Translations under genes and position numbers: made by a program
The notes under the pieces: generated by a model
What the model was told of the DNA's origin: nothing
The model's input: only the letters and a program-made list of their open reading frames with translations
Database searches by the model: none
Part shown: positions 8,620 through 18,640 of the stretch, in pieces
Layout: every line of letters begins with the position of its first letter
Numbering within the stretch: the first letter of the stretch is position 1
Assembly: GCF_036014115.1 (NCBI RefSeq)
Contig: NZ_CP107913.1
Span: 682,001 to 746,000, forward strand
DNA length: 64,000 bases
Origin: Streptomyces sp. NBC_00448
GTDB lineage: Bacteria; Actinomycetota; Actinomycetes; Streptomycetales; Streptomycetaceae
Direction: 5' to 3'

Positions 8620-11600
8620 CTACATCCCGTCGACGTAGTCCTTCAGGGTCTTGCCCTTCAGCCGGGTGACCGGCGCCGTCAGGTGGTCGGCGGTGCTGTT
8701 CTGCATCAGGTAGTCGGCCACCACCCAGTGCATGTCCCGGGCGTCGACCACGCCGTTGTGGTCGATGTCCGCGGCGCGGTCGGAGCTGCCGCGGGCGGCG
8801 TAGACCGCGGCGGCGTCCCGGACGTCGATGACGTCGTCGCCGTTGACGTCCCCGGCGACGAGCGCTGCCGCGGAGCCCGCCGTCGTGCCGGCCAGGCCCC
8901 AGTCACCGCGCAGCGCCTCGTCGATGTCCTCGTGCCAGGTGAAGTGGCCGGGGACGCGGACCTCGAACCGGTAGGTGCCGTCCGTCGGCGGCAGGCCGGC
9001 GAGCGACATGCGGCCGGTGGAGTCCGGTGCGAGGTCGTAGCGGGTGCCGTCGGGCGCGGTGAGCGACGCGGTCATCCCGTCGGCGGAGTAGTCGTGCGCC
9101 GGGTCGAACGCCAGGCCCGGGGTGAGGAGCGCCTGCGCGGCGGGCCGGGCGTTGAAGTTCGACGTCGGGTTGAGCCGGCGGACCGATCCGTAGAACTGCG
9201 TGTTCAAGGACACCTTGGTGGCGTCCGCCCGGGTGGCGGACGTGGTGCCGGTGTTCAGGCTCGCGTTGTCGGTCCACGCGCCGTCCAGGACCTGGTAGGT
9301 CACCTTCAGCAGCGGGACCGAGTCGCCGGTGATCCCGCCCGCGGCCGACACGTCGAAGGCCGCCGTGGTGGAGGCGCTGCTCCCGCTGCCGGCGTCGGTG
9401 GTCCTGATCTGCGACGGGCCGTAGCTGCGGAGCTCCTTGGTGGGCTCGATCGACACGATCCTGGTGTTCCGCGCGTCGTAGCGGATCTGGCTGGAGAACG
9501 ACGCCCACTGCTGGAGGTTGCGGCCGGTCAGGGTGTACGTCACCAGGTCGCCCGGGCGCGCCGAGGACGCGGACGCGTCACCGACGACGTACGGCCGTCC
9601 GGCGTCGATCACGTTGATCATCCGCAGGTCCCCGATGTTGCCGGCCGCGTCCGAGGGCCACAGCTTCACGAAGCCGACCGGCGGGCCGGACGGGAGCGTG
9701 ACCTGGCCGGAGATCCGGCCCTGCGCGTCGGGGCTGAGCCCCGCGTCGGGCGCCAGCGGGTTGGACGTCGAGTAGTCCAGCACGTTGTCGCCCTGGCCGA
9801 TGTCGATGCCGGCCTTGCGGATGGCGGCGGCCTGGTCGTCGTGCAGGGTGCCGGAGAGGTCGAACTTCGTGGTGCCCACCGGGCGTTCGACGACCGTGGG
9901 GTGCGCGGGGTCCCAGGCGCCGTAGGCGTCGGTATACGACGGCGGGCGGGAGTCGACGTAGATGTCGCGGAGTTCGGGGTAGGTGTTGCCCTGCGCGTCG
10001 GTGCCGATGATCCGCAGCTTGTAGTGGCCGTCGGCCGGCCACGTGCCGCGCGGGTCGACGGGAGTGTCGCGGCGGCCGGTGAGCGGGTGGTAGTAACCCT
10101 CCACGTCCGCCGGGCCGTAGAGCACGCCTTCGGTGAGACCGGTCGTGTCGATGGAGCCGATGTAGCCGAGGTCCTTGCCGGAGGCGCTGTCCAGGAAGAT
10201 GTCGACGGAGGTGAGCTGCCCGGCCATCTTCAGGTCGAACGTCGCCTGGCCACCGGAGGCGCTGCCGGCGCCGGTGCCCTGGTTGGTGGACAGCACCGAC
10301 TTGGTCATGTCCAGCTCGGCCAGGCCGGTCTTGACCACGCGCATGCCGAACGGAACGTGCAGCGCCGGATGCCCGGTGCCGTCGGGCGTCAGGGTGAGGA
10401 CACCTTCGTAGTTGCCGGCGGGAGCGTTCGCGGGCACGTGGAGACGGGTACGGACAGATCCCTTGCCGTGCGCGCCGACCGTGACGTGGTCCGTCGCGTC
10501 GAGCGTGACGCCGGCCGCGGCGGCGTCCTGCGAGGAGCCCGAGCCGCGGGTGAAGGCGGCCCGGACGGTGTAGCGGACCGGCTGCTTCGAGGTGTTGCCG
10601 ACCTTGAGCGTGTCCTGGTGGGAGTACTGCTTGCCCAGCGCGAGGGTGCCGAAGTCCAGCGCGCCCGTGCGGTAGTGGCGCTGCGTCGCCGAGCCGTCGA
10701 GGGCGACGTACGCGGTGGTGGCGCCGACGTCCACGGTCGCGGTCGCGTGGACGGCGGCGTAGGGGTCGACACGGCCGGCGCCGCTGTCGAAGACGCTGGC
10801 GGCGCCCTCCAGCGGGCGGGCGGTGTTCATCAGGGCCGTCTTGACGCCGTCCGGCGTCAGACCGGGGTCGTGCTGGAGCAGCAGGGCCGCGGCGCCGGCC
10901 ACGTACGGGGTGGCCATGGAGGTGCCGCTGAGCCGCTCGTAGGCGTAGGTGTAGTCGTCGGCGGCGCCGCCGGGGTCGACCACGTCCGCGGGAACGGACG
11001 AGAGGACACTGACGCCGGGCGCGGTGACCTCGGGCTTGATGGTGTTGGTCCCGTAGACCGGTCCGCGCGAACTGAAGTCCGCCAGCCCGCCGTCGCCGAG
11101 GGTGAACTCGCCCTTCGGCGCGAAGGTCACCGGTGCGCCGGCGGCCGTCTGCGCGGCCAAGGTGGCGCCGTCGGCCGCGGTCAGGGAGAAGGCCGGGGCG
11201 AAGGTGTTGCTCTCGCCGAGGTAGTCGGGGATGTGCCCCTCGGCCGCGTTGTCGTTGACCAGCAGCACCGCGGCCGCTCCCTGCGAACGGGCCCGCTGCA
11301 CCTTCTCGTTGAGGGTGATCCCGCCGCGCTGCACCAGCACGGCCTTGCCCGACACGTCCTTGCCCGCGTAGCCGGCGCTGGTTCCGGTGCCGACGTCCAC
11401 CACCGGGTACGAGCCGCCGGCCAGCCGGTCGAGCGCGTCGCCGTAGGGCTGCGCGACCAGCCGGGCCTCCACCGCGCTGCCGTCACCGGTGCCCACCGTG
11501 TACGAAGGCAGCTGGATCGGGGTGTCGTTGGCGCCGACGGTCAGGGGCAGCGCCGCCGCCCCGGGGGTGCCCAGGGTGTAGGCGGAGGGGCCGCTGTTCC

Positions 11601-12756
11601 CGGCGGCTATGACGGTGGTGATCCCGTCGAGCACCATGGTGTCGGCGGCCACCGCCTCCGGGCTGAGCGGGTCGTCGACGGCGGCGCCGAGCGACATGTT
11701 GACGACGTCCATGCCGTCCCGGTCCGCGCGGTCCATGCCGGCCAGGACGGCGCTGGTGCTCCCGCTGCCGTAGGGGCCGAGCACCCGGTAGGCGTACACC
11801 TTCGCGCCAGGCGCGACACCGTGCGCCGCGAGCGCGGTCGACGCCTCGCCGCGGCCGGCGAGTATCCCGGCCACGTGGGTGCCGTGCAGGGTGTAGTAGG
11901 TCTCGCCGCCATTGGTCTCGGCCTGCCCGGACGCCTTCCAGTCGGCGTACGTGGTCTCCATCGGGTCCGCGTCGTCGTCGACGAAGTCGTAGCCGCCGGC
12001 GTAGGCGTCCTTCAGGTCCGGGTGGTGGTAGTCGATTCCGGTGTCGATGATGCCGACCTTGACGCCCGCGCCGGTGACGCCCTCGGCGTGCAACCGCTCG
12101 ATGCCCGTGGCGATGGCGTCCTCGTCGCTGCTGTCGGCCGCGGCGGTCGTGGCCGGTCCCGCGGCGCCGGCCGCGTCGTCGAGGGCGTGCACGGTCGTGT
12201 CGGCCCATACCGAGGCGACCTGGTCGATCGAGAGGAGGTCGGCGACCTTGTCGCCCGGCAGGGACATGCTGACCCCGTCGAAGCTGTCGGTGTATCCGCG
12301 GCGCACCGTGTAGCCGCTGGTGCCGGCTTTCTTGGCGGTGCCGCCGGGGAAGGCCCTGGCCAGCCCGGAGGTGAAGGCGGCGTGGGCGTTCTGCACGGCC
12401 TTGCGGGCCGAGTCCGCCGACAGGCTCCGGCCCTGCTCGGCCGCCAGCAGCCGGGCCGCGTTCGCGGTGGGCTGCCGGAACCGCACGATCACGTCGACCG
12501 GTTTGCCGGACTTCAGCGCCGCCGGGTCGTCGAAGTGCAGCGCGTTCGGATCGATCGAGCCGAGCTGGTGCAGCGCCTGGCGCTGCTGGGCGCTGAGCGA
12601 GCCGAGCAGCTGTTCGGCGCTGCTGCGGTCGCCGGTTGGGGCGGCGGTGGTCGCGGCGGCCGCGTGCGGCTGCGCCGGCAGGCCGAGGAGGAGGACGGTC
12701 AGAGCCGCGGTAGGCGCGGCCCACCGGCGTCTGCGGCGAGGTGCGTGAGGGATCAT
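8620..12756 (-). CDS. Secreted S8 (subtilisin-like) serine peptidase with PA domain and dockerin-like tail
   Basis: A 1,378-residue exported protease. The ATG at 12756 begins MIPHAPRRRRRW followed by a clear signal peptide. An in-frame start at 12870 would put 38 extra residues before it. An I9-like propeptide spans about 85-200. Catalytic residues are Asp238 (GIIDTGID), His294 (LHGTHVAG) and a Ser near 612 (GTSMATPYVAG). A protease-associated insert lies between them, with SGKAVLVQRGGITLNEKV at about 450-470. A Fn3-like and beta-rich region follows, and near the C-terminus two EF-hand-like repeats (GDVNGDDVIDVRDAAAVY and DIDHNGVVDARDMHWVV, about 1300-1350) form a type-I dockerin-like module. 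Divergent from the LuxR-tail gene at 12979. Confidence 0.9.
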   Translation of the reverse strand: MIPHAPRRRRRWAAPTAALTVLLLGLPAQPHAAAATTAAPTGDRSSAEQLLGSLSAQQRQALHQLGSIDPNALHFDDPAALKSGKPVDVIVRFRQPTANAARLLAAEQGRSLSADSARKAVQNAHAAFTSGLARAFPGGTAKKAGTSGYTVRRGYTDSFDGVSMSLPGDKVADLLSIDQVASVWADTTVHALDDAAGAAGPATTAAADSSDEDAIATGIERLHAEGVTGAGVKVGIIDTGIDYHHPDLKDAYAGGYDFVDDDADPMETTYADWKASGQAETNGGETYYTLHGTHVAGILAGRGEASTALAAHGVAPGAKVYAYRVLGPYGSGSTSAVLAGMDRADRDGMDVVNMSLGAAVDDPLSPEAVAADTMVLDGITTVIAAGNSGPSAYTLGTPGAAALPLTVGANDTPIQLPSYTVGTGDGSAVEARLVAQPYGDALDRLAGGSYPVVDVGTGTSAGYAGKDVSGKAVLVQRGGITLNEKVQRARSQGAAAVLLVNDNAAEGHIPDYLGESNTFAPAFSLTAADGATLAAQTAAGAPVTFAPKGEFTLGDGGLADFSSRGPVYGTNTIKPEVTAPGVSVLSSVPADVVDPGGAADDYTYAYERLSGTSMATPYVAGAAALLLQHDPGLTPDGVKTALMNTARPLEGAASVFDSGAGRVDPYAAVHATATVDVGATTAYVALDGSATQRHYRTGALDFGTLALGKQYSHQDTLKVGNTSKQPVRYTVRAAFTRGSGSSQDAAAAGVTLDATDHVTVGAHGKGSVRTRLHVPANAPAGNYEGVLTLTPDGTGHPALHVPFGMRVVKTGLAELDMTKSVLSTNQGTGAGSASGGQATFDLKMAGQLTSVDIFLDSASGKDLGYIGSIDTTGLTEGVLYGPADVEGYYHPLTGRRDTPVDPRGTWPADGHYKLRIIGTDAQGNTYPELRDIYVDSRPPSYTDAYGAWDPAHPTVVERPVGTTKFDLSGTLHDDQAAAIRKAGIDIGQGDNVLDYSTSNPLAPDAGLSPDAQGRISGQVTLPSGPPVGFVKLWPSDAAGNIGDLRMINVIDAGRPYVVGDASASSARPGDLVTYTLTGRNLQQWASFSSQIRYDARNTRIVSIEPTKELRSYGPSQIRTTDAGSGSSASTTAAFDVSAAGGITGDSVPLLKVTYQVLDGAWTDNASLNTGTTSATRADATKVSLNTQFYGSVRRLNPTSNFNARPAAQALLTPGLAFDPAHDYSADGMTASLTAPDGTRYDLAPDSTGRMSLAGLPPTDGTYRFEVRVPGHFTWHEDIDEALRGDWGLAGTTAGSAAALVAGDVNGDDVIDVRDAAAVYAARGSSDRAADIDHNGVVDARDMHWVVADYLMQNSTADHLTAPVTRLKGKTLKDYVDGM

Positions 12757-12978
12757 CTGGGGTTCCGGTCCTGGGCGGGGAGTGGTGCCGCCCGCCCCAC
12801 CGGGTACGGGACGGCGGGGCAGGCGGGTCAGATGACCATGCCTGGTGAGTGGCCCGCCGGGACATCTCATCGGCTGGCGAGACTGCGTCGTGACGCCATG
12901 TCGCCACGCGCCGGCGGCTGCTGAGCCCGCGCAGGGCGGCCGGTGACACGGACGGGGACATGCACGACACTGGGCGGC

Positions 12979-13770
12979 ATGCCGTCCGACCTCGAAGAAC
13001 CGATGCCCGACGTATCCGCGGCGCTCCCCGCGCTCGCCCGCTTGCGGGAGGACCTGCGCCAGGCGGAGTCAGCCGTGGCCGGCATGCTCGACTCCTGGCA
13101 CCGCGTCCAGGGCGCGTCGATCCCCGGACTGGTCGAGTTCGTCGAGGGGCGGGAGGCCCAGGGGCGCCGGCTGACGGAGCTGGAGTACGGCGCCCGAGTG
13201 TCCATCCTGGTCTGCCAGTCCGGTGCCAACCGGGTCGCGCCGGTGCCGTCGACGTTCACCACGCCCGTCCCGGACGCCGCAGAGCCGGCGGAGGACCCGC
13301 GCGGCACGCTGGCCGGCGTGGACTACCGCGTCCTGGTGGACCGGGACTTCCTGTCCGAGCCGACCGCCGTGCGGGCCCTGGACGAGCGGCTGGCCGAGGG
13401 CCACCGGGTGCGGGTGATGGACCATCCGCTGACCAAACTCGTCGTCGCCGACGGCGAGTTGGCCATGGTCCAGATCAGTCCCGAGCAGTCGATGGTGCTC
13501 CGGCCGCCGCTGGTGACGCTGGTCTGCGAGCTGTTCGAGGCGCACTGGCGGCGCTCGCGGCCCTATCTGCGCGAAGAGGGCGACCTGGCCCCGAACGACC
13601 GGCGGATACTCCAGTTGATGCTGTCCGGTCTCACCGACTCGGCGACCGCCAACCAGCTCGGCACGTCGCCGCGCACGGTGCAGCGCAGGGTCCGGGCCCT
13701 GATGGACGCGGCGGCGGTGACCTCGCGTGTCCAGCTGGGCTGGTACGCCATCCGCAACAACTGGGTCTGA
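12979..13770 (+). CDS. LuxR-tail transcriptional regulator, divergent from S8 protease
   Basis: A 263-residue regulator. The first 30-60 residues form a coiled helix (LPALARLREDLRQAESAVAGML). A middle sensor region with FLSEPTAVRALDERLAEGHRVRV (about 115-140) matches the second regulator at 7480. The C-terminal HTH is LAPNDRRILQLMLSGLTDSATANQLGTSPRTVQRRVRAL (about 195-235). Both regulators share the ending pattern R-x-Q-x-G-x-x-A-x-x-x-x-W. It lacks the TrmB-like first domain of the 347-residue relative. Start choice: ATG 12979 precedes MPSDLEE; GTG 12943 and ATG 13003 are alternatives. The 222-bp gap to the divergent S8 gene holds a GGTCA-GA-TGACC palindrome (12826-12837) and GCGTC-GT-GACGC (12886-12897), both plausible but unproven sites. 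Confidence 0.72.
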   Translation: MPSDLEEPMPDVSAALPALARLREDLRQAESAVAGMLDSWHRVQGASIPGLVEFVEGREAQGRRLTELEYGARVSILVCQSGANRVAPVPSTFTTPVPDAAEPAEDPRGTLAGVDYRVLVDRDFLSEPTAVRALDERLAEGHRVRVMDHPLTKLVVADGELAMVQISPEQSMVLRPPLVTLVCELFEAHWRRSRPYLREEGDLAPNDRRILQLMLSGLTDSATANQLGTSPRTVQRRVRALMDAAAVTSRVQLGWYAIRNNWV

Positions 13771-13773
13771 CCG

Positions 13774-13810
13774 GGCCGGGCCCGCCCCCGAGGTGGGGGC
13801 GGGCCCGGCC
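13774..13810. terminator. Strong bidirectional hairpin terminator
   Basis: Perfect 16-bp GC arms (13774-13789 and 13795-13810) enclose the loop GAGGT. They lie directly after the regulator stop and before the convergent S8 gene end. Confidence 0.85.
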
Positions 13811-13883
13811 GGCGCCGCGGAGATCCGAACGCCAGGCCCGACTCCTGGTGCGGCGGTGCCGGATCGCGCCGGGGGCGGCGGCC

Positions 13884-16800
13884 TCAGAGCTGGGCGACCA
13901 CCACCTTGGTGGTGCCTTCGTCGGCCGTGTCGAAGGCGTAGAAGGCGACCTGGTCGTGGTTGTTGATGCCGATGCCCTCGGTCGGCGCCCAGCGCTGCCC
14001 GTCGACCATGGCACTGATGTCGTACAAGCGGCCCTGGGGGTCCCAGACCACGGCAGTGGTCTCGTCCGGCGCGGTCTCGGCGGTGCCGACGATCCAGCCC
14101 GAGTCGCTGATCCCCAGCGCGTTCGCGTCGAACCCGAAGTCCGGCAGCCGGGTCATGGCGCCACCCGGCCGCAGCACGAAGGCGTCGTCGCCGCTGCTGC
14201 CGACAATCACCCCGGAGCTGTTGATGGCCTGGGCGTAGCTGTCCGCCATTCCCGGCAGGGTGCCGAGGTCGGTGACGGTGCCGTCCGGCGCCCACTTCAC
14301 CGCGTGGCGCCGGCCGCCGGCGTCGGAGTGCCCGACGACGGTGCCGTCGTCACCGATGGCCAGCGGCTCGGTGAGGGAGGCGTCTCCGGCCAGGTTGGGC
14401 AGCATCCGGAATCCGCCCGCCGCCGTCCAGGAGAAGGCGTCGTTGACCTCGGTGTTCTTCCCGGTGGTCGGATCGCTGACGTAGCCGGTGGCGTTGCCGA
14501 CGACCGTTCCCGAGTCGTTGACCGCGAAGGCCCGGTCGAAGCTGTATGCCTTGCCGTCCGGGATCGGCAGCACCGTGAGCTTTCCGTTCGCGTCCCACAG
14601 GCCGCCGTGGGTCTGGCTGCCGATGGTCAACTGGCCGACGGCGTAGCCCGCGGTGCGGCTCTGGCCGAGGACGTAGCCGCTGCGGGCACCGCCGTCGTCG
14701 AGCCGGGTGACGCCGGCGGTGGCGTCCCAGCGGATCGGCACGGTCTGGCCGCCGACCTGCTGCGAGCCGGCGACCTGGCCCTGGTCGGTCAGGCTGAATC
14801 CGGTCGCCGGGCCGAAGTCCACGAGCACCGTGGCCCGCGGTTGGGTCAGCCTCCCCACCACCACATCGGCGCTGCCGATGACATCGCCCCGGTCGGTGGC
14901 CACGGAGAACCGTCCGACGAGTTCTCGCCCGTCCGACGGCTGGGCGTCGGCGGTCAGCCGGCCGTGGACGGTGAGCTTCCCGCCGTGCGCAAGGTCGACG
15001 GGCCGTGCGTCGTCGACGGTGACCGACCCCAGGGAATCCGAGAAGACCGTGTCCTGGATGTCGAAGGCGGTGCTGCCGGAGGGCACATGGGTGCCGGCGA
15101 CGTACACCTGGTAGTAACCGGGCGCCGGGTCGTCCATGGCGATCGACTCCGCGGCGCCGCCGTGGGTGGACGACCCGACCGTGGCCCCGGTGGGTCCGAC
15201 CAGGTACAGGTCCAGGTCGGCTCCGGGGTCGGTGGCGTTGCCCATGGCGATCTCCAAACGCCTGGCGTCACGCGGCACCGTGATCTGCTTGCTCGTCATC
15301 TGCCCGTCGGTGATGGTCGGGTGCTCCTGCGCCATCGCGCCCAGCGCGCCGCCGACGGCGTGCGCCGTCACCGGTCCGAACGAGTTGGTCGCGGTGAAGC
15401 CGCGCTCGACCGGCGAGTGGATCGCGGCCTCGTCGACCGTGGCGGAGGGCGGGTCGAGCGTGGCGCCCTGCACGGCGGCGTTCAGCCGGTAGGGGTTCTC
15501 CAGTTGCGGCGAGGTGCGGCGGCTGTCGACCTGGAACTCCCACACGCCGGCCATCGGTTGGTGGTAGGTCCGGGTGGCAGGGTCACAGGTCGCGGGGTCG
15601 GAGTAGCCGGCGTAGCAGTCGCTCGCCGCGTTGCCCTCCACCGGCTCGCCCTGCGGGTCGATCGCCAGGAAACGGGTCTGGCTGTCCTTGGCCAGGCCCG
15701 ACAGGTCCACCTTGAGGACCTGGGCACCGGCGGGCACCGCGACGAACATGGACGCCGAGCCGTTCCGGTCGACCTCGCCGCGCTGCGCCGCGCCGAACGA
15801 CGGCGCCACCGGGTCGGTGGTGGCGACGACCGTGACCAGCACCAGCTTGTCGACGCCGGGGGTGGCCGGGTCGTCGACGCGCAGGACCGCGGAGTGCGCG
15901 CCGGCGGTGCGCGGCAGCGCGCGGACCGCGACCGAGGCGGCCCGGCCCTGCTTCAGGTGCAGCAAGGAAGGCGCCGAGAACGTGCCGTCGTTGCCGAGCC
16001 AGGACAGCGCGGCCAGGTCGCTGCCCGTGCCGGTACGCGTCAGCTGGATCTGGTACGTGTGCGACCGGTTCGGCACCTGCCCGCCCTGGTCGGGCGCGCA
16101 GCGGTTGTACAGGCCCGCGCCCGAGCGCGGGGTCACCAGCGCCCCGGCGAGCACGCTGCACACGGGTGCCTGGACGGTATAGGCCGTGGGCTGCGCGCCC
16201 TTGGCCAGCACCTGCCAGGCCCGGCCGACGGATATCAGGCCGGCGCCCTGTCCGTAGGCGGGCACGCCGTGCAGGAAAGCCGCGGTGCCGGTGAGCGCGC
16301 CGCGCAACGCGGCCGGGCTGACCTGGTGGTGGTTGGCGAGGGCGGCGGACAGCAGCAGCGCGGCGGCGCCGGTGGCCTCGGGAGAGGCCATCGAGGTGCC
16401 GTTCTCCATGGCGTAGCCGGGCGGAAGGTCGTACCCGGCCTGGGGCACGCTGGAGCCGGCCTGCCACATCGGCACGGTCGAGACGGCGGCGCCGGGCGCC
16501 ACCAGGGTCGGCTTGAGGTCCCCGTCCTCGCGCGGGCCGCGGGCGGAGAAGGGGAAGAGCGCCTGTGAGGCGCTGACCTTCGCGCCGTAATCCGCCCACC
16601 AGGTCTCCTTGCTGACGGAGGCTCCGACGCTGACGGCCTCATCAGCGGTCGACGGTTCCGCGACGGTGTTCATGCCCGAGCCGTCGTTGCCGGCGGAGAC
16701 GAAGAACTGCACGCCGTAGCCGTCGATCAGCCGGTTGTAGAGCAGTTCACGGACCGAGGAGCCGTCGTTGAGCGCGCTCAGACCGCCGATCGACAGGTTG

Positions 16801-18140
16801 ATCACGTCGACGTGCTGGTTGACCACGGCGTCGATCATGCCCTCGGTCAGCGCGGAGTCGGTGCATCCCGCGGCCAGGCAGACCCGCTCGGAGACGATCC
16901 GGGCGCCGGGCGCCGCGCCGTTCATCTTCCCGCCGAACAGCCCGTGCCCGGCGGTGATGCCGGCCACGTGGGTGCCGTGGGAACCGGAGACCAGGCCCAG
17001 GTTGACGAAGTCGGCGGTCTTGCCGACGGACGTACCGCCGCGGGCGGACAGGTCCACGCCGTCGCGGTACTCCACCGTGAACGGCATGGTCTCGGCGACG
17101 GCGGTCTTCGGGTCGTCGGTGCCGAAGTGGGCGACCTGCCCGCTCTGGGCGTACGGCCGGACCACGTCACCGGCACCGAACACGTGGTCCTGGTCGGCGT
17201 CGACCCAGATGGTGTGGTCCGACGGGCGGTACAGCACGCCGAAGACGTCGCTGGTGTCGCCGTCGCGGTTGACGTCGCCGCCCAACTCGCTGTTGTACAG
17301 GTTCTTCTCGGCGAAGGTCTGGAACTCGTAACTGCCGGCGGGCGCGGTCCAGGTGACGCCGCCGGTGGTGAACGTGCTCCCGGTGACGGTGACCTTGGTG
17401 TGCATCTCCAGCCACGTCGGGTCGCCGTCCTGCACCGGGTCGGTGGCGGTGACCCAGTTCGCGATCTTGCGGGCCCCGGTGGTGGTGGTCCGCAGCGCCG
17501 GCTGGTCCAGGTCCACTCCGGTGTCGAGAATGCCGACGGTGACCCCGCGCCCGTCCCACGTCGGGTGCTGCCGGACGAAGTCGACGGCACCGGTGTCGGC
17601 GGTGGGCAGGTACGCGTTGTCGGCCGGGGTGCCCGGCCCGGGAGCAGGGGCGGTGCCGGCGCCCTGTCCGGCGTGCCGGTCCTGTGCGGTGACCGGCGAC
17701 GGGTCGGACAGCTTGAAGGTCTCGTCCAGGTCGACGGCGGTGACGGCGTCGGACGCGGCCAACTGCTCGGCCTTGCCCGTCGGTACGCTCGCGCGCAGGT
17801 AGCCGAGACGGTCGTCGACCTTCTCGGTCCGGCCGCCGAGCTTGGCGACCTCGGCCCGCGCCTTGCCGGTGTCCCCCTGGTCGGTGGCGAGCAGCACGGT
17901 GACCGTCGGGGCCTTCCGGCTCTGCGCGGTCTGCAACAGGGTCCGGTCGTGCGCGCCGAGCTTCCCGTGCGGGTCGGCCTTGGCGACGGTGCTGCGGGGC
18001 GCCCCGAGGGAGTGCGGGGTGTGGCCGCCGCCCGCGGCGTGCGCGGACTGGCTCGACAGGCCGAGGGCGGCTGCGCAGAGGGCTGCCGCGAGAACCGCGG
18101 CGGTCAGCCGGGGTCTGCGGCGGACGTACTGGCGTGGCAT
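13884..18140 (-). CDS. Secreted S8 serine peptidase with C-terminal HAF repeats
   Basis: A 1,418-residue exported subtilase. The ATG at 18140 has GGAAGAG upstream, and MPRQYVRRRPRL plus a hydrophobic stretch to about residue 35 forms the signal peptide. A propeptide spans about 75-150. Catalytic residues are Asp206 (GILDTGVD), His near 390 (GSHGTHVAG) and Ser near 582 (NGTSMASP). A Ca-site-like segment GGDVNRDGDTSDVFG lies between Asp and His. From about 1113 to the end the chain contains five or six HAF-type repeats (pattern A-x-x-I-N-x-x-G-x-x-V-G, e.g. AQAINSSGVIVGSS, ALGISDSGWIVGTA), a beta-propeller-like module found in extracellular proteins. Similar in size to the other S8 enzyme but different in tail. 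Confidence 0.88.
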   Translation of the reverse strand: MPRQYVRRRPRLTAAVLAAALCAAALGLSSQSAHAAGGGHTPHSLGAPRSTVAKADPHGKLGAHDRTLLQTAQSRKAPTVTVLLATDQGDTGKARAEVAKLGGRTEKVDDRLGYLRASVPTGKAEQLAASDAVTAVDLDETFKLSDPSPVTAQDRHAGQGAGTAPAPGPGTPADNAYLPTADTGAVDFVRQHPTWDGRGVTVGILDTGVDLDQPALRTTTTGARKIANWVTATDPVQDGDPTWLEMHTKVTVTGSTFTTGGVTWTAPAGSYEFQTFAEKNLYNSELGGDVNRDGDTSDVFGVLYRPSDHTIWVDADQDHVFGAGDVVRPYAQSGQVAHFGTDDPKTAVAETMPFTVEYRDGVDLSARGGTSVGKTADFVNLGLVSGSHGTHVAGITAGHGLFGGKMNGAAPGARIVSERVCLAAGCTDSALTEGMIDAVVNQHVDVINLSIGGLSALNDGSSVRELLYNRLIDGYGVQFFVSAGNDGSGMNTVAEPSTADEAVSVGASVSKETWWADYGAKVSASQALFPFSARGPREDGDLKPTLVAPGAAVSTVPMWQAGSSVPQAGYDLPPGYAMENGTSMASPEATGAAALLLSAALANHHQVSPAALRGALTGTAAFLHGVPAYGQGAGLISVGRAWQVLAKGAQPTAYTVQAPVCSVLAGALVTPRSGAGLYNRCAPDQGGQVPNRSHTYQIQLTRTGTGSDLAALSWLGNDGTFSAPSLLHLKQGRAASVAVRALPRTAGAHSAVLRVDDPATPGVDKLVLVTVVATTDPVAPSFGAAQRGEVDRNGSASMFVAVPAGAQVLKVDLSGLAKDSQTRFLAIDPQGEPVEGNAASDCYAGYSDPATCDPATRTYHQPMAGVWEFQVDSRRTSPQLENPYRLNAAVQGATLDPPSATVDEAAIHSPVERGFTATNSFGPVTAHAVGGALGAMAQEHPTITDGQMTSKQITVPRDARRLEIAMGNATDPGADLDLYLVGPTGATVGSSTHGGAAESIAMDDPAPGYYQVYVAGTHVPSGSTAFDIQDTVFSDSLGSVTVDDARPVDLAHGGKLTVHGRLTADAQPSDGRELVGRFSVATDRGDVIGSADVVVGRLTQPRATVLVDFGPATGFSLTDQGQVAGSQQVGGQTVPIRWDATAGVTRLDDGGARSGYVLGQSRTAGYAVGQLTIGSQTHGGLWDANGKLTVLPIPDGKAYSFDRAFAVNDSGTVVGNATGYVSDPTTGKNTEVNDAFSWTAAGGFRMLPNLAGDASLTEPLAIGDDGTVVGHSDAGGRRHAVKWAPDGTVTDLGTLPGMADSYAQAINSSGVIVGSSGDDAFVLRPGGAMTRLPDFGFDANALGISDSGWIVGTAETAPDETTAVVWDPQGRLYDISAMVDGQRWAPTEGIGINNHDQVAFYAFDTADEGTTKVVVAQL

Positions 18141-18640
18141 GTTCTCTCTTCCCGATCGGAGGGTGGAGTTGCGGGTGCGCGCGCGGGACGGCGGTGTCGG
18201 TGCCGCCCCTGCGCGTCCCGCGCCGGCCCGGACGTCGGTCGGTCCGGACCGGCGGTCTCAGGCGACGGCCCCGCTGCGGACCTGCTCGGATACGGCTCAC
18301 CTTCCGGCCGGCCGTCAGAACCGCCGGGGCCCAACGCCCCGCGGCGAGACGGAGCCGTGGGGCGTTGCGCCGCTCGGCGGGCGCTCCGGTGGGCCGGTGA
18401 CGGTCACGTCCCCGGGCAGAGGTGCGTGTCGGGGCCGAGCGTCGTCTCCCGCCCTGCCGGAAGGTGGCCGGCGTGGCCGGAACAGGCGTCCTGGCCGGCT
18501 CCCGATGACTCCAACTGCCCGCTGACGCACACGAATACGGGCCGCCGCGTGATGGCCGTGCCGCGCCACCGTCTGGGCGGCCGGCCCGGGAAGGCCGCTG
18601 AACTTCGAGGTCATGCGGTGTGTCTATCGGGAGAAGCCCG
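18141..18640. other. Noncoding 500-bp stretch upstream of the S8 gene
   Basis: Only Arg/Gly/Pro-rich shadow frames are present and no known protein motif was recognised. It must contain the promoter of the leftward S8 gene, but no clean -35/-10 pair stands out. Confidence 0.5.

Noticed and set aside
8527..12924. 1,465-residue open frame on the plus strand opposite the S8 protease
   Set aside because: Composition is Val/Gly/Arg-rich, as expected from the antisense of a GC3-biased gene. No family motif, no ribosome site.
12960..16568. 1,202-residue plus-strand frame crossing the regulator, terminator and S8 gene
   Set aside because: Passes through a perfect 16-bp terminator and is out of frame with both real genes.
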